Origin: Nemertoderma westbladi
Taxonomy: Eukaryota; Xenacoelomorpha; Nemertodermatida; Nemertodermatidae
DNA: 64,000 nt
Assembly: GCA_032718475.1 (NCBI GenBank)
Contig: JAUCBJ010003070.1
Coordinates: forward strand, 126,001 to 190,000
Direction: 5' to 3'
This document shows positions 1 through 9,875 of the stretch, in pieces (positions within the stretch are counted from its first letter, which is position 1; every line of letters starts with the position of its first letter). The position numbers were made by a program, and so were the translations under genes. Under the pieces are notes generated by a model. It had not been told where the DNA came from. It worked only from the letters and a program-made list of their open reading frames with translations, and ran no database searches.

Positions 1-419
1 AGTTCGCTTAGATATTCCCTCGCTAGGTCATTTAGGCATTTGAAAGTAAAAACAGCGATTTTATAGTCTATTCTTCTTCGGATAGGCAGCCAATGTAGGT
101 TTTTAGTACAGGTGTCATGCGAGTACGGTCGGATTTCTTTATGTTGCACAACATCCTCGCAGCAGAATTCTGCACAAATTTCAGTTTCTTTATTTACTTC
201 TGGGGAAGCCCGTTATATAAAGAGTTGTTTGAGTCAAGGTGCTTACTGGACACGTAGCCGTGAATGAGATTGTTTCTCAAGGGTGAGATTTGATTCCACC
301 GTTACTCCAATATTTCTGGCGGAATCACTACAATACAGTGCACTGCCTCACTTCCAACTTGTATCGGATTAAGATTTAAATGTGTGCCGAAACGCGTCGC
401 AGATAAATACACCGCCTTC

Positions 420-645
420 AATTCATATCCCTACAGATGATCTTGGGTTCAATCACTGCAGGCGAACTAGGGTAGTTTTCGTTTTGGCACAAATGCTATA
501 AAGGGACTAGCCATGGTGCATCTCCACTTTGTACCTTAAATGTTAGTTAAATGAGTACCATTTATCTCTGGACAGTATAGTTCTGGGGGGTCTATACTGA
601 AAGTGAGTCATGAGGCGTGCCTCCAACACCTGCGAACTCAATTTT
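420..645 (+). repeat. tRNA-derived SINE-like copy
   Basis: A B-box-like block (GGGTTCAATCAC near 447) is followed by a body starting GTTTTCGTT and continuing through a conserved segment with AAATGAGTAC and GTTCTGGGGGG. The same body recurs at 25971-26137, and its 5' part recurs at 36121-36160 (minus) and 60478-60513 (plus). A tRNA-like head joined to a shared body is the layout of a tRNA-derived SINE. The exact ends and subfamily cannot be set by eye. Confidence 0.5.
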
Positions 646-975
646 CTATATTTGCTTAATTGCCTTTCCTTGATTTTTCGTTTCCGCGCTCATTGCCTCT
701 AACATAAGGTTAATACAACTAAATCTGTGTAACTACAGTATGTGTCTAAATCTGTGTAAATTTATTTTTTTAATATGTAGCTACGATTTTACTTTAGTCA
801 ATTTAATGAAATTACTGTAATAATATGGCTAACAACGAAAAGATCGTAATTGATCCAGCCTTCTATATGTAATGATGCAATAATGATGTAATGATGTAAT
901 ATGAGTTATCTTCCTTTACTAATACTGGAGTAGAATTCAAAGTACCATACTGTAATTTTTATTTTTTTTTAACAT

Positions 976-990
976 CCCCCCCCCCCCCCC
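976..990. repeat. Poly-C homopolymer (15 C)
   Basis: This is one of several long C or G runs in the window. The others are at 5891-5912, 9763-9779, 10519-10541, 11896-11911, 33545-33561 and 63732-63756. They sit at element edges or in non-coding DNA. Confidence 0.95.
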
Positions 991-1344
991 TTCGCGGGGC
1001 AGCTGGTGGAACCTTTATTGTTTAAACAAAAGGAATATGAATTTCTAATTACAGTACAAATCACTATAAAATATAAATATTATTCTGTCTATCTTATTAA
1101 GATGGTAATTTTCCTTAACGGCGATATATTTCCTTTATCCAGTTTCTGAGAAATGATTTGAGAATAGCTAGGCCTGTGAAAGAAACCGTAGCAAGTTTGG
1201 TATTATATGATGTGCCATAGGATAATAATACATTAAATGGTATGAATGTACTATAACATATTTTCTAGAATTCCGCATCAGAGTAATTTATAAGAAAATA
1301 GTATAATAGGGTTGGAGCGCGGAAAAATTGTACTAGAAATAATT

Positions 1345-1755
1345 TAATATGGAGTAGCAAGGTGCCCTGAATCGAGTGGCTGGGTTTGTTTTTTGCTGTG
1401 TCAAGTACAATGCGCACATCTCCAACCGCAATCAGACACTATATAACATTTATAACATTGGAGGTGTCTCTTGTTTCCCCCAATTTTGACACTAGAATTT
1501 GATTTGCATTTACATGGTTTTCGCCGTGAGGACCAGCCAGTGCACAATGTTGTGCTTTTGCAGCCCCATGAAGAAAACAAGCATGGTGGACAGCCCATGA
1601 CTTTCATGAGACGCCTCCCTAAGGCGCCTGACCTTGAAGATGCGCATAATCCCGCGAAAATTATGGAGGATAGGGAGTTGTGGCGGTGCAACTTTGTTGA
1701 TAACCCCATATATGTAGCATTCTTAATGCAAGCTGCATTGGGCTTGCAAATTGGG
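1345..1755 (+). pseudogene. LINE reverse-transcriptase C-terminal fragment
   Basis: The translation of 1471-1720 reads through a block with REDQPVHNVVLLQPHEENK and then GGQPMTF. This closely parallels the C-terminal end of the LINE ORF at 27184-28356, which has REDQPVHNLVLWQPHGVNK and GGQPMTF. Upstream, at 1400-1460, the homologous segment (SNQTLYNIGG in the intact copy) is in another frame and carries a small duplication around TATAACATT. Only the last third of the protein remains and there is no catalytic motif. It is a 5'-truncated, frame-disrupted copy of the same or a sister LINE family, with no independent function expected. Confidence 0.8.
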
Positions 1756-1789
1756 GATTGTATGCTGGTGACTTAATGTTTTTGTTAAG

Positions 1790-2230
1790 CTGGCATAGAA
1801 ATGCAGCAGGCCGATTATAGTATAGTGTTTTTTGTAAAAACACTAGGAAACGCTCGAAATGGCGGGTTTAAGTAAGCGCGGGAAGCCAATTTTGAAAGTC
1901 GGCTTTGATTGGCTGCTACAGATTTGACGTCACTACAAAGTGCTCTGATATGTTTTCAGATTTCCATCATGTGTATTATTATTTACGGAGTTATACGACG
2001 AACGTGGCCACGATATTCGTAACCCAAATTAAAATTATTCGTTTAAAATAATTTAAAATAAACAAGTATTCCTAATAAGTGAGTATAAAGTGTAATACTG
2101 TAGTACAAAACTATAGGGCATAGTAAAATTCTGATTATTATAATCAGAAATTGGGGATTATTATCAGAAATTACACACTATCCATGGAATACTAAATATA
2201 CATTTATATATTTAGTATATTTAGTATTCC
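1790..2230. other. Non-coding, AT-rich
   Basis: I see no gene here. Short direct and inverted repeats of TAGTATTCCATG and its complement flank 2180-2235, and the rest is unremarkable. Confidence 0.5.
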
Positions 2231-2239
2231 ATGCACTAT

Positions 2240-2455
2240 CTAATGACGAAAGGAAAGCGTCCTAGAAGATCTACAGTAGGTCTGTCGGCCCTCCAAATAC
2301 TCCCACTTAACGTACCCAAATTTAACTTAAAAACATACGGTCAACGAGCATTCGCCTACGCAGCACCAGTAACTTTTAATAGTTTGCCTATAAAAAATTC
2401 GGACCTGTACAGAACTAAACGATTCCAAAACGAAGGCAAAAACTTTCCGCCGTAG
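2240..2455 (+). pseudogene. LINE 3'-terminal coding tail (second family)
   Basis: Residues reading VPKFNLKTYGQRAFAYAAP followed by TFNSLPIKNS match the pattern at the extreme C-terminus of many animal jockey/CR1-type LINE polymerases: LKTYGxRAFxxAAPxxWNxLP, then a short tail. The conserved W of that pattern is F here. Nothing upstream encodes a polymerase, so this is a severely 5'-truncated copy. It lies just beyond the 3' end of the minus-strand fibrinogen-domain gene. The family assignment rests on this one motif. Confidence 0.6.
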
Positions 2456-2489
2456 TTTCCACCGTAACTCAATTCCGACTACGCGCCGT

Positions 2490-2550
2490 TTGAACTTTAT
2501 TAATAATTTTATTATTATTCGCAAGGCGCTTTTAATATTTGCTTTATTAT
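2490..2550 (-). terminator. Candidate poly(A) signals of the fibrinogen-domain gene
   Basis: On the minus strand, AATAAA occurs twice (plus-strand TTTATT near 2495 and 2542), about 80-135 bases past the stop codon of the gene at 2629-5178. The spacing suits a short 3' UTR. The region is AT-rich, so chance occurrence is possible. Confidence 0.4.
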
Positions 2551-2628
2551 TATTATTATAATTATATTTAATTCAGATAAGGAATTATATAGGCCCACTG
2601 TTGTTTATAGTAGTTTATGAATGTAAAT

Positions 2629-5178
2629 TCACTGAACTCCAATCTTCATCTCTACTTTATCCATTGGTGCGTATCTGTAGCTGTGCGCAGGGTAAGAGAA
2701 TGTGCTCCAAAACGGTCCCTGTCCGTCCTCCCATCTCCCATAGACGCCATTCAGATTGGCGAAGGTACAGTCCCGATACCACCAGCCACCTTTAAGGAGG
2801 GCAGCCCAGTTAACGGAGGACCAATCGTCATTATCCTTATCGTGAGTCGAGAAAGGGGATTCATTGAGGTAGTCAATGCCGTAAAGTATCGAGTCACCAG
2901 CGGTGCCGCTGTAACCAGATATATGTAGCCTGTAATTCTCTGTAGAGTCACCAATGCTGAAGTTGTTATACTCGGCGTATTTATGTTGGCCTTGGAACCA
3001 CAGATCGACCCTCAATAAAACTCCATCTTTCGTAAAATTGTATATATTGTCCAGTCCGAGCCATAAATTATTTTCAACATCTCCAAATCCAGAAACGTAT
3101 TTCGTCCATCCTAAATAGAAATCCTCTGATCCATCTACCCGCCTCTGTATGACTAGCCAGGGTCCTCCAGGTACAGTATTGTCGCATCGAAGTGAACCAT
3201 TCAATTCATTTGGATGGCTGACGATGGAAATTGTATCCACTGGGGTATTTGTGCAATTGGATGCAGGAATCGTTGTAGGAACGGAATTAGGAACATAGAT
3301 AGGAACGGAAGTAGGAACGGAGGTAGGAACGGAGGTAGGAATGGTTGTAGGAACATAGGTAGGAATGGTTCTAGGAATAGAGGTAGGAATGGTTGTAGGA
3401 ACGGAGGTAGGAACAGAGGTAGGAATGGTTGTAGGAACAGAGGTAGTGATGGTTGTAGGAACGGAGGTGGGAACGGAAGTAGGAACGGTTGTAGGAACAG
3501 AGGTAGGAATGGTTGTAGGAACAGAGGTAGCGATGGTTGTAGGAACGGAGGTGGGAACGGAAGTAGGAACGGTTGTAGGAACATAGGTAGGAATGGTTGT
3601 AGGAACAGAGGTAGGAATGGTTGTAGGAACAGAGGTTGTGATGGTTGTAGGAACGGAGGTAGGAACAGAAGTAGGTACGGTTGTAGGAACATAGGTAGGA
3701 ATGGTTGTAGGAATAGAGGTAGGAATGGTTGTAGGAACGGAGGTAGGAACAGAGGTAGGAATGGTTGTAGGAACAGAGGTAGTGATGGTTGTAGGAACGG
3801 AGGTGGGAACGGAAGTAGGAACGGTTGTAGGAACAGAGGTAGGAATGGTTGTAGGAACAGAGGTAGCGATGGTTGTAGGAACGGAGGTGGGAACGGAAGT
3901 AGGAACGGTTGTAGGAACATAGGTAGGAATGGTTGTAGGAACAGAGGTAGGAATGGTTGTAGGAACAGAGGTTGTGATGGTTGTAGGAACGGAGGTGGGA
4001 ACGGAAGTAGGAACGGTTGTAGGAACATAGGTAGGAATGGTTGTAGGAACGGAGGTGGGAACGGAAGTAGGTACGATTGTAGGAACAGAGGTAGGAATGG
4101 TTGTAGGAACAGAGGTTGTGATGGTTGTAGGAACGGAGGTGGGAACGGAAGTAGGTACGGTTGTAGGAACATAGGTAGGAATGGTTGTAGGAATAGAGGT
4201 AGGAATGGTTGTAGGAACGGAGGTAGGAACAGAGGTAGGAATGGTTGTAGGAACGGAGGTTGGAATGGTTGTAAGAACGTAATTAGGAACAGAGGAAGGA
4301 ACGGAAGTAGGAACGGAAGTAGGAATGGTTGTAGAAAGGGAGGTTGGAATGGTTGTAAGAACGTAATTAGGAACAGAGGTAGGAACGGAAGTAGGAACGG
4401 AAGTAGGAATGGTTGTAGGAACGGAGGTTGGAATGGTTGTAGGAACGGAGGTTGGAATGGTTGTAGGAACGGAATTAGGAACAGAGGTAGGAACGGAAGT
4501 AGGAACGGAGGTAGGAATGGTTGTAGGAACGGAGGTTGGAATGGTTGTAGGAACGGATGTAGGAATGCTTGTAGGAACGGAATTAGGAACGGTTGAAGGA
4601 ACGGAATTAGGAACAGAGGTAGGAATAGTTGTAGGAACGGAAGTAGGAATAGTTGTAGGAACGGAAGTAGGAATAGTTGCAGGAACGGAGGTTGGAATGG
4701 TTGTAGGAACGGAATTAGGAACAGAGGTAGGAACGGAAATAGGAACAGAGGTAGGAATAGTTTTAGGAACGGAAGTAGGAATAGTTGTAGGAACGGAAGT
4801 ATGAACGGTTGTAGGAACATATGTATAATTCTTCTCTAATAACATATTCACTAACTCGTAATTATTTTCCATTATATCAGCCATAACTTCTTCTAATTCC
4901 CCAACACTTTCCAGAATATAATTATTTTGAAATTTAATCAGATTGACTTCTTCCTTTTTGTTTGAAATTATTACCAACAATATTCCTATCACCGCCCCCA
5001 GTAACAAGGCAACCACCATTCCACCCACAAGACCAGCCAACCATCTCCTTACTGAGACAATTCGGTGCTTAACTCCGTTAGTGCTATCTCGAAGACTGGC
5101 ATCAGAGACACCGGCCAGGGCCACTGGAAATTCCCCTATTTGAAGTTGTGTATCACTATGGACACAATGTTGTTCCAT
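2629..5178 (-). CDS. Type II membrane protein with mucin-like repeat stalk and fibrinogen-related domain
   Basis: An uninterrupted ORF of 849 codons. Residues 1-45 form a hydrophilic head with basic residues (KHR, RR) just before a single hydrophobic segment at about 46-71, so the N-terminus should be cytoplasmic. Residues about 118-635 are an array built on the tetrapeptide pairs TSVP/TTIP, rich in Ser/Thr and Pro, expected to be an extended, heavily O-glycosylated stalk. Residues about 642-849 are a fibrinogen C-terminal domain, shown by WLVIQRRVDGS, the GYSGTAGDS block, DKDNDDW (calcium-loop type) and GGWWYRDC followed by NLNG. Such domains usually bind sugars or acetylated ligands, and a cytoplasm-TM-stalk-FReD layout resembles FIBCD1. 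The N-terminal part of the domain is short. The usual Cys of the NCA motif is Trp791, which leaves Cys804 without its partner. No introns interrupt the ORF. A role in recognition or adhesion is inference. Confidence 0.85.
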   Translation of the reverse strand: MEQHCVHSDTQLQIGEFPVALAGVSDASLRDSTNGVKHRIVSVRRWLAGLVGGMVVALLLGAVIGILLVIISNKKEEVNLIKFQNNYILESVGELEEVMADIMENNYELVNMLLEKNYTYVPTTVHTSVPTTIPTSVPKTIPTSVPISVPTSVPNSVPTTIPTSVPATIPTSVPTTIPTSVPTTIPTSVPNSVPSTVPNSVPTSIPTSVPTTIPTSVPTTIPTSVPTSVPTSVPNSVPTTIPTSVPTTIPTSVPTTIPTSVPTSVPTSVPNYVLTTIPTSLSTTIPTSVPTSVPSSVPNYVLTTIPTSVPTTIPTSVPTSVPTTIPTSIPTTIPTYVPTTVPTSVPTSVPTTITTSVPTTIPTSVPTIVPTSVPTSVPTTIPTYVPTTVPTSVPTSVPTTITTSVPTTIPTSVPTTIPTYVPTTVPTSVPTSVPTTIATSVPTTIPTSVPTTVPTSVPTSVPTTITTSVPTTIPTSVPTSVPTTIPTSIPTTIPTYVPTTVPTSVPTSVPTTITTSVPTTIPTSVPTTIPTYVPTTVPTSVPTSVPTTIATSVPTTIPTSVPTTVPTSVPTSVPTTITTSVPTTIPTSVPTSVPTTIPTSIPRTIPTYVPTTIPTSVPTSVPTSVPIYVPNSVPTTIPASNCTNTPVDTISIVSHPNELNGSLRCDNTVPGGPWLVIQRRVDGSEDFYLGWTKYVSGFGDVENNLWLGLDNIYNFTKDGVLLRVDLWFQGQHKYAEYNNFSIGDSTENYRLHISGYSGTAGDSILYGIDYLNESPFSTHDKDNDDWSSVNWAALLKGGWWYRDCTFANLNGVYGRWEDGQGPFWSTFSYPAHSYRYAPMDKVEMKIGVQ
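3275..4830 (-). repeat. 12-bp coding minisatellite with higher-order period
   Basis: About 1.55 kb of tandem 12-bp units (plus strand GTAGGAACGGAG and variants) encode the Val-Pro-Thr stalk. A higher-order unit is visible: the segment beginning 3365 recurs at 3701 (offset 336 bp) with nearly the same order of variant units. The array lacks stops in other frames on both strands, which creates long spurious ORFs. Confidence 0.9.
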
Positions 5179-5221
5179 GTTTATTGTATTAAGTTACTAC
5201 AAAATTAATTATAATTTTTTG

Positions 5222-5242
5222 GGAGTAAAGTATATAGTAATA
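5222..5242 (-). promoter_or_regulatory. Possible TATA box of the fibrinogen-domain gene
   Basis: Minus-strand CTATATACTTTACTCC lies about 55 bases upstream of the start codon at 5178. The position fits a core promoter with a short 5' UTR, but the surrounding DNA is AT-rich and nothing else supports it. Confidence 0.3.
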
Positions 5243-6189
5243 AATGCACCAATAAATTCCTTTTGACGTTTCTTTATAATATATAAATATAATAAGAATA
5301 ATCATAAATAATAAATTAATCAGAATAATAATAAAAATAAATCAATAAATAAACCACCTTACTGTAAAGGAATAATTGTTGGAATGTTACTTTGTGTCAC
5401 TATGACAAGATGGTAGTTGAGCTATTACGTGAATTATCTTATCTGTACAACGTTTTAAGGGTAATTTTGTGTCAGTGGGTTCCAAATCGCTCAGTAGTCA
5501 ATACAATATGCCTTTGACACATGTAGTTTCCCTGGAATTTCCCTCCTCACATACTCAAGTAAAATCCCCACCTTAATAAAGTTAGTATGAAAAACATAGA
5601 GGCTTACCATGTCGTGTGAGGTACTGTAGTAGGACAGTAGAGAGCCAAATTCCTTGCCCCAAATGTATTTCTAAATAAGGAATTATAAAAGCGCGCCAGG
5701 TTTGCTAGTCTACAGTAGTATCTATTAATACTATGGATTATAGATACTATCACAAGATACCTCACAAATTTAGTTTGGATTGTCAAGCTGCAGTTGATGA
5801 TGATGTGTATCATAAACATCAATTAATTTTCAATCTCTCAGAAGCAGAGGCGTACCGAGGTTTATGGCGCCTTGTGACAAGCTGATTCTACCCCCCCCCC
5901 CCCCCCCCCCCCACAAATACATAAAATTCCGATTTTATTACCGATTTTAAAATATTATTACATTTTTAAAATGTTGTTTATACTAAAGTTGGATTACAAT
6001 TAATACTTTCCTAGATTTTTTATCTGCAAATATATTTATTACATCGACCCAATCAATCAAATCAAACTTCGCGTTCTCGACTGTATTCTTAATACAGCCA
6101 AACTACTTAAACGATCTTGTAAATATAGTAAATAATAGCATTGTTGTTGCAATAAGCCCTAGGTGATTTAATAATGAAATGGTTTGTAA
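5243..6189. other. Non-coding, AT-rich, with 22-C homopolymer
   Basis: No gene is visible. It contains a run of 22 C at 5891-5912. Just before it is the segment GAGGCGTACCGAGG...GGCGCC, which may be a repeat end but has no second copy here. Confidence 0.5.
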
Positions 6190-6339
6190 GTGGTTTATTC
6201 CGTTAATAATAAAATAATTAATATTTTTCTTTTTTTTTATATATATTTAGCTACACTTGACTGGTTATTATTTATTCAGTTTATTATATATTTAGGTTAT
6301 TATTCTTATTTATTGTTATTATTTGTTATTATTGTTATC

Positions 6340-7350
6340 GAGGTGGACAGCGATGATCCTTGGAGTTCGGTTCCTTCGAAGCGTCGACGCAAGCCTGCTT
6401 ATGTCGTGGCTACGGGTGCTCCCGGAACACGAGCTGAGGCTACAGGGAAGCTGAAAGCGGCTCCTCCTGAGATATTCGTATTTCGGTTACATAACTCTAC
6501 TCGCAAAGAGGATATCATCGAGTGCCTTGGTGGTAGCAATATTACGGTGAAACAGGAGGATATCGAAGGGAAACTACACGCTAAAGCCCGTACCCGTACC
6601 GCTAGCTTTAAGGTTGTCGTAAGCCATTCGGTCGGTTGCCATGGCAATCTAGAGAAGGCTCTGGATCCCTGGCTCTGGATATTTATAACATTACTTGTAA
6701 ATTTTGATCTTACAGAATTTATCCCGACTACGAAGCCTATAAGGCATAATTTCTCTACGGCAAATCAGTCGTCTAAACAGGAATTTCATAATAAATTAAA
6801 TAGTATTTTATCTTCTGTTAATTTAACAGAGTCCTGTGGTAATTGTAATGATATATTTTGCCAAAATGCTCTACACCGTGTCTCGTTAGAAAATTACTCT
6901 GTTCAGTTGTTAGATGCACTTGAAGAGGCTGCTGGTTGTCTTCCTCAGTCAGGAGGAAGTTCCGACAGACAAACAGATCATAATCATCCTATTCCTGGTT
7001 GGAATGAGTCAGTTCGACCTTTTAAAAATGAGGCTGTATTTTGGCATCAACTTTGGTGTTCGGCTGGGAGGCCCAACGCCAGTCAGAGTCATCTGTTTCA
7101 CCTTAGGCGTGTTTCCTGCTTGCAATATAAATATGCGGTACGCAGATTAAATAAAGTAACTGACGAAGTTAGACGGGATAAATTATTACAAGCTTCTTTG
7201 AATGGTTCATGTGATCTCTTTTCGGAAATCAAGAAGTTAAGAGGGGGCATTAATGTTTGTAGTTCCAGCATCGACGGTCTGACAGATAATGCCGATATTG
7301 CAAATAGGTTTTCTGAGGTCTACGCAGCCCTATTCAATCAAGGTTTATAA
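6340..7350 (+). pseudogene. LINE ORF1-like segment fused to RT linker region
   Basis: The frame is open from 6190 to 7350. Residues from about 51 on (EVDSDDPWSSVPSKRRRKP) look like a LINE ORF1 start, followed by a segment with EIFVFRLHNST resembling the small nucleic-acid-binding fold of such ORF1 proteins. From about 6700 the sequence changes to the region that normally lies between endonuclease and RT, with IPGWNESVRPFKNEAVFWH, then AGRPN and LFSEIKKLRGG. The two parts are normally separated by the endonuclease, so this continuous frame probably reflects a deletion. The first 50 residues are hydrophobic AT-rich translation and are probably not coding. Confidence 0.6.
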
Positions 7351-7358
7351 TTCAAATC

Positions 7359-9074
7359 TTGAAGAGGTTCCTATATGAGGTAATCCGCAATAAATTGCTT
7401 TCAGGTCCTGATGTTAATCCTCTGCAACCGACTATTACTCCTGAGATTATCCATGATGCGCTGATGTCTGATGTTTCATATTCATTTGATAGTGGGGCCC
7501 TTATAAATGCTGGCAGACAATTTGAGGAGCACATTTCTATTTTGTTTAACTCATTCCTGGTGCACGGATTTGTTTCAAAAGTACTAACAGTTATGTCACT
7601 GGTTCCTATAATAAAGAATAAGTTAGGAAATATTTCTGAGATTGCAAATTACAGGGCTATCGCTATTGCTTCGCTACTGTTAAAAGTATTCGAATGGGTG
7701 TTGTTATTGACACAGGCAGACAACTTACAGTTAGATGAACTGCAATTCGGGTTTTGTCAAGGTTCCAGCACAACCATGTGTACTTGGACACCGTTAGAGG
7801 TTATTAACTACTATTCTAGAAATGCGACACCTGTATATTCCTGTTTCCTGGATCTGACGAAAGCGTTTGATTCGGTAGAATGGTCAAAGCTATTTCTCGA
7901 ATTACTTAAGAAAGGTGTCTCTCCACTATTTATTCGTTGTTTGATATGGATTTACGAAAGTCAGTCTTGTTTAGTACGATGGAACAACATGTCCTCCACT
8001 GCCTTTTCAATTTCTAATGGTGTAAGGCAAGGGTCGGTGGCTTCGCCCACTTGTTTCTGTATAATTATAAACCTACTGATTTTGAAATTGAGGGATGTAA
8101 AAGTTGGGTTCTATATAGATAATTATTATTTTGGTATGGTTGCTTATGCCGATGACCTTCTTTTACTATGCCAGTCAATTGCCGGTTTACAATTTATGGT
8201 GTCATTTATGCGAAAATTTTTGTAAAAGTTATAATTTACGTATCAGTACTGATATCAATCGAAGTAAATGCAAAACTAAGTGTATTCCTTTCTCTTTTAG
8301 TTGGAGCCCACCCAATAAGTGTATTCCTTTCTCTTTTAGTTGGAGCCCACCCAATTGTAATATTTTGGTTAATGGTATTAAGTTGTCTTGGATACCTGAG
8401 GCCGTACATCTAGGAAATACTTTACACCATAAGGGTCATATGCACTCTGATGTTAACCGTAAAAGGGCTTCCTTTATTGGTAAACTAGATAATTTACGCA
8501 TAGAATTTTATTTTGGTTTTCTGTACAATGTAACCAACTTGCAACGTGTTTTTTGTACGAGTTTTTATGGGAGCCCATTATGGGATCTTTTTTCGGCTCA
8601 TTGTAATCGTGTTTTCACTGCCTGGAATACTAATGTCCGCCTAGTTTGGTCATTACCTTACAACTCTCATAAATTTGTAGTGCAGGGAATTGTTTGTTTT
8701 ACTCACCCACGTATCATGTTATATAACAGGTTTTTAAAGTTTGTCCGTAATATTTTGGTTTCAGATAAACCCAGATAAACCCAGATAAACCCAGCATCCG
8801 ATTTCTTGCATATCTATTTTATAATGATTGTGAATCGATTACTGGTAGTAATTTAAGAAATATTGCAAACGAATGTTCGTGTTCGTTAAATGTTATGCTT
8901 TTTAGCAATATTTTCCGTAATATTACTTATGTACAATCAGAACAGTCTCATAAATGGCGTATCAATATGTGTAGCGAAATCTGTAATATTTTAAAAGATA
9001 ATGGAAATGTTTTAGTACCTGGTTTCTCAAATGATGAATTACGCGTTATTCTGGATTACATAACTACGTACTAG
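7359..9074 (+). pseudogene. LINE reverse transcriptase, frame-disrupted
   Basis: RT motifs are readable in order. There is CFLDLTKAFDSVEW (motif A, catalytic Asp) near 7845-7885, NGVRQGSVASP near 8018-8050 and VAYADDLLLLC (the xADD catalytic pair) near 8140-8172. The frame breaks near 8224 and resumes in the frame of 8131-8778, with VHLGN and SPLWDL downstream. A TAA stop near 8776 lies within three tandem copies of AGATAAACCC. Coding-like sequence continues to about 9074. Frameshifts and stops show it is not functional. The endonuclease is absent. Confidence 0.8.
8278..8355 (+). repeat. In-frame 39-bp tandem duplication in the LINE RT
   Basis: Two perfect adjacent copies of a 39-bp unit (8278-8316 and 8317-8355) each encode KCIPFSFSWSPPN. 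The duplication keeps frame and is perfect, so it happened much later than the frameshifts around it. Confidence 0.95.
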
Positions 9075-9247
9075 CAATAATTAGGAATTTACTTTAACAA
9101 TTTTTCTTTCGGTGTACTCAACTCTACTTAATATTTGTTCATTGTGCTACTTACTATTCTGTACTCATTATCTTTTACTAATGATGTATGACAATAATAA
9201 TAATAATAATTTAATTGTTTTCTAATGTATTTATTAGGGGCCTATAT

Positions 9248-9640
9248 AGGTGTCGTCGCGTTACGGCTAATTTTTTGAGAGATTAGCCGTAACGCGACTT
9301 TCAAAGTCGCGGTACGGCTACTCTAAAAGTCGCGTTACGGCTAATTTTTTGAGAGATTAGCCGTAACGCGACTTTCAAAGTCGCGGTACGGCTACTCTAA
9401 AAGTCGCGTTACGGCAAATTTTTTGAGAGATTAGCCGTAACGCGACTTTCAAAGTCGCGGTACGGCTACTCTAAAAGTCGCGTTACGGCTAATTTTTTGA
9501 GAGATTAGCCGTAACGCGACTTTCAAAGTCGCGGTACGGCTACTCTAAAAGTCGCGTTACGGCTAATTTTTTGCCGTAACGCGACTTTGAAAATCGCGGT
9601 ACGGCTACTCTAAAAGTCGCGTTCACGGCTAATTGTCGCG
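9248..9640. repeat. 74-bp palindromic tandem repeat (left arm)
   Basis: About 4.5 copies of a 74-bp unit. Each contains GTCGCGTTACGGCTAAT, a short spacer TTTTTGAGAG, and the exact inverse ATTAGCCGTAACGCGAC, followed by a variant GTCGCGGTACGGCTAC. Every unit can fold as a long hairpin. The right arm (10655-10768) has only single, diverged copies. Confidence 0.9.
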
Positions 9641-9875
9641 TTACGCCTAATCTATTGTCTTGCTTTTACATAGGGAATCATTATCAATATTATTCAATGG
9701 TGTTTACGTAGATGAGGTCCGAAAAATGTAATGTAGTAATGTTTTACAGCATTAGAGTATCCGGGGGGGGGGGGGGGGGTGGGGGATTTTACCATCTTTC
9801 ATACTGTATGTTCTTCGACAACCTCACATTCAATATAAAATTGTGTAATTGTCAATAATAGCAGACAAATAAGCA

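Larger units (their letters stand above)
1..1340. other. Non-coding stretch with SINE copy and poly-C tract
   Basis: No convincing coding region is visible. The stretch holds a SINE-like copy near 420-645 (listed separately), a run of 15 C at 976-990 and otherwise AT-rich unique-looking sequence. Confidence 0.6.
6190..9216 (+). mobile_element. Decayed LINE (non-LTR retrotransposon) with endonuclease region missing
   Basis: The stretch contains, in order, an ORF1-like segment, a linker and RT region in shifting frames, and a 3' end terminating in (TAA)n near 9193-9210. The 3' simple-repeat tail, RT motifs and lack of LTRs indicate a non-LTR element of CR1/L2-like type (clade uncertain). No apurinic-endonuclease motifs are visible between the ORF1-like part and the RT linker, so an internal deletion is likely. 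The 5' end is arbitrary: the reading frame simply opens near 6190. Confidence 0.75.

Noticed and set aside
3214-4596. 460-codon plus-strand ORF of Arg-Asn-Gly repeats, and the Val-Gly-Thr ORFs at 3365, 3701 and 4409
   Set aside because: They are shadows of the same minisatellite on the opposite strand.
3201-4820. 539-codon minus-strand ORF of Phe-Leu-Gln-Pro repeats
   Set aside because: It is an alternative frame of the 12-bp minisatellite in the fibrinogen-domain gene. It lacks any non-repeat domain and owes its length to the stop-free repeat.
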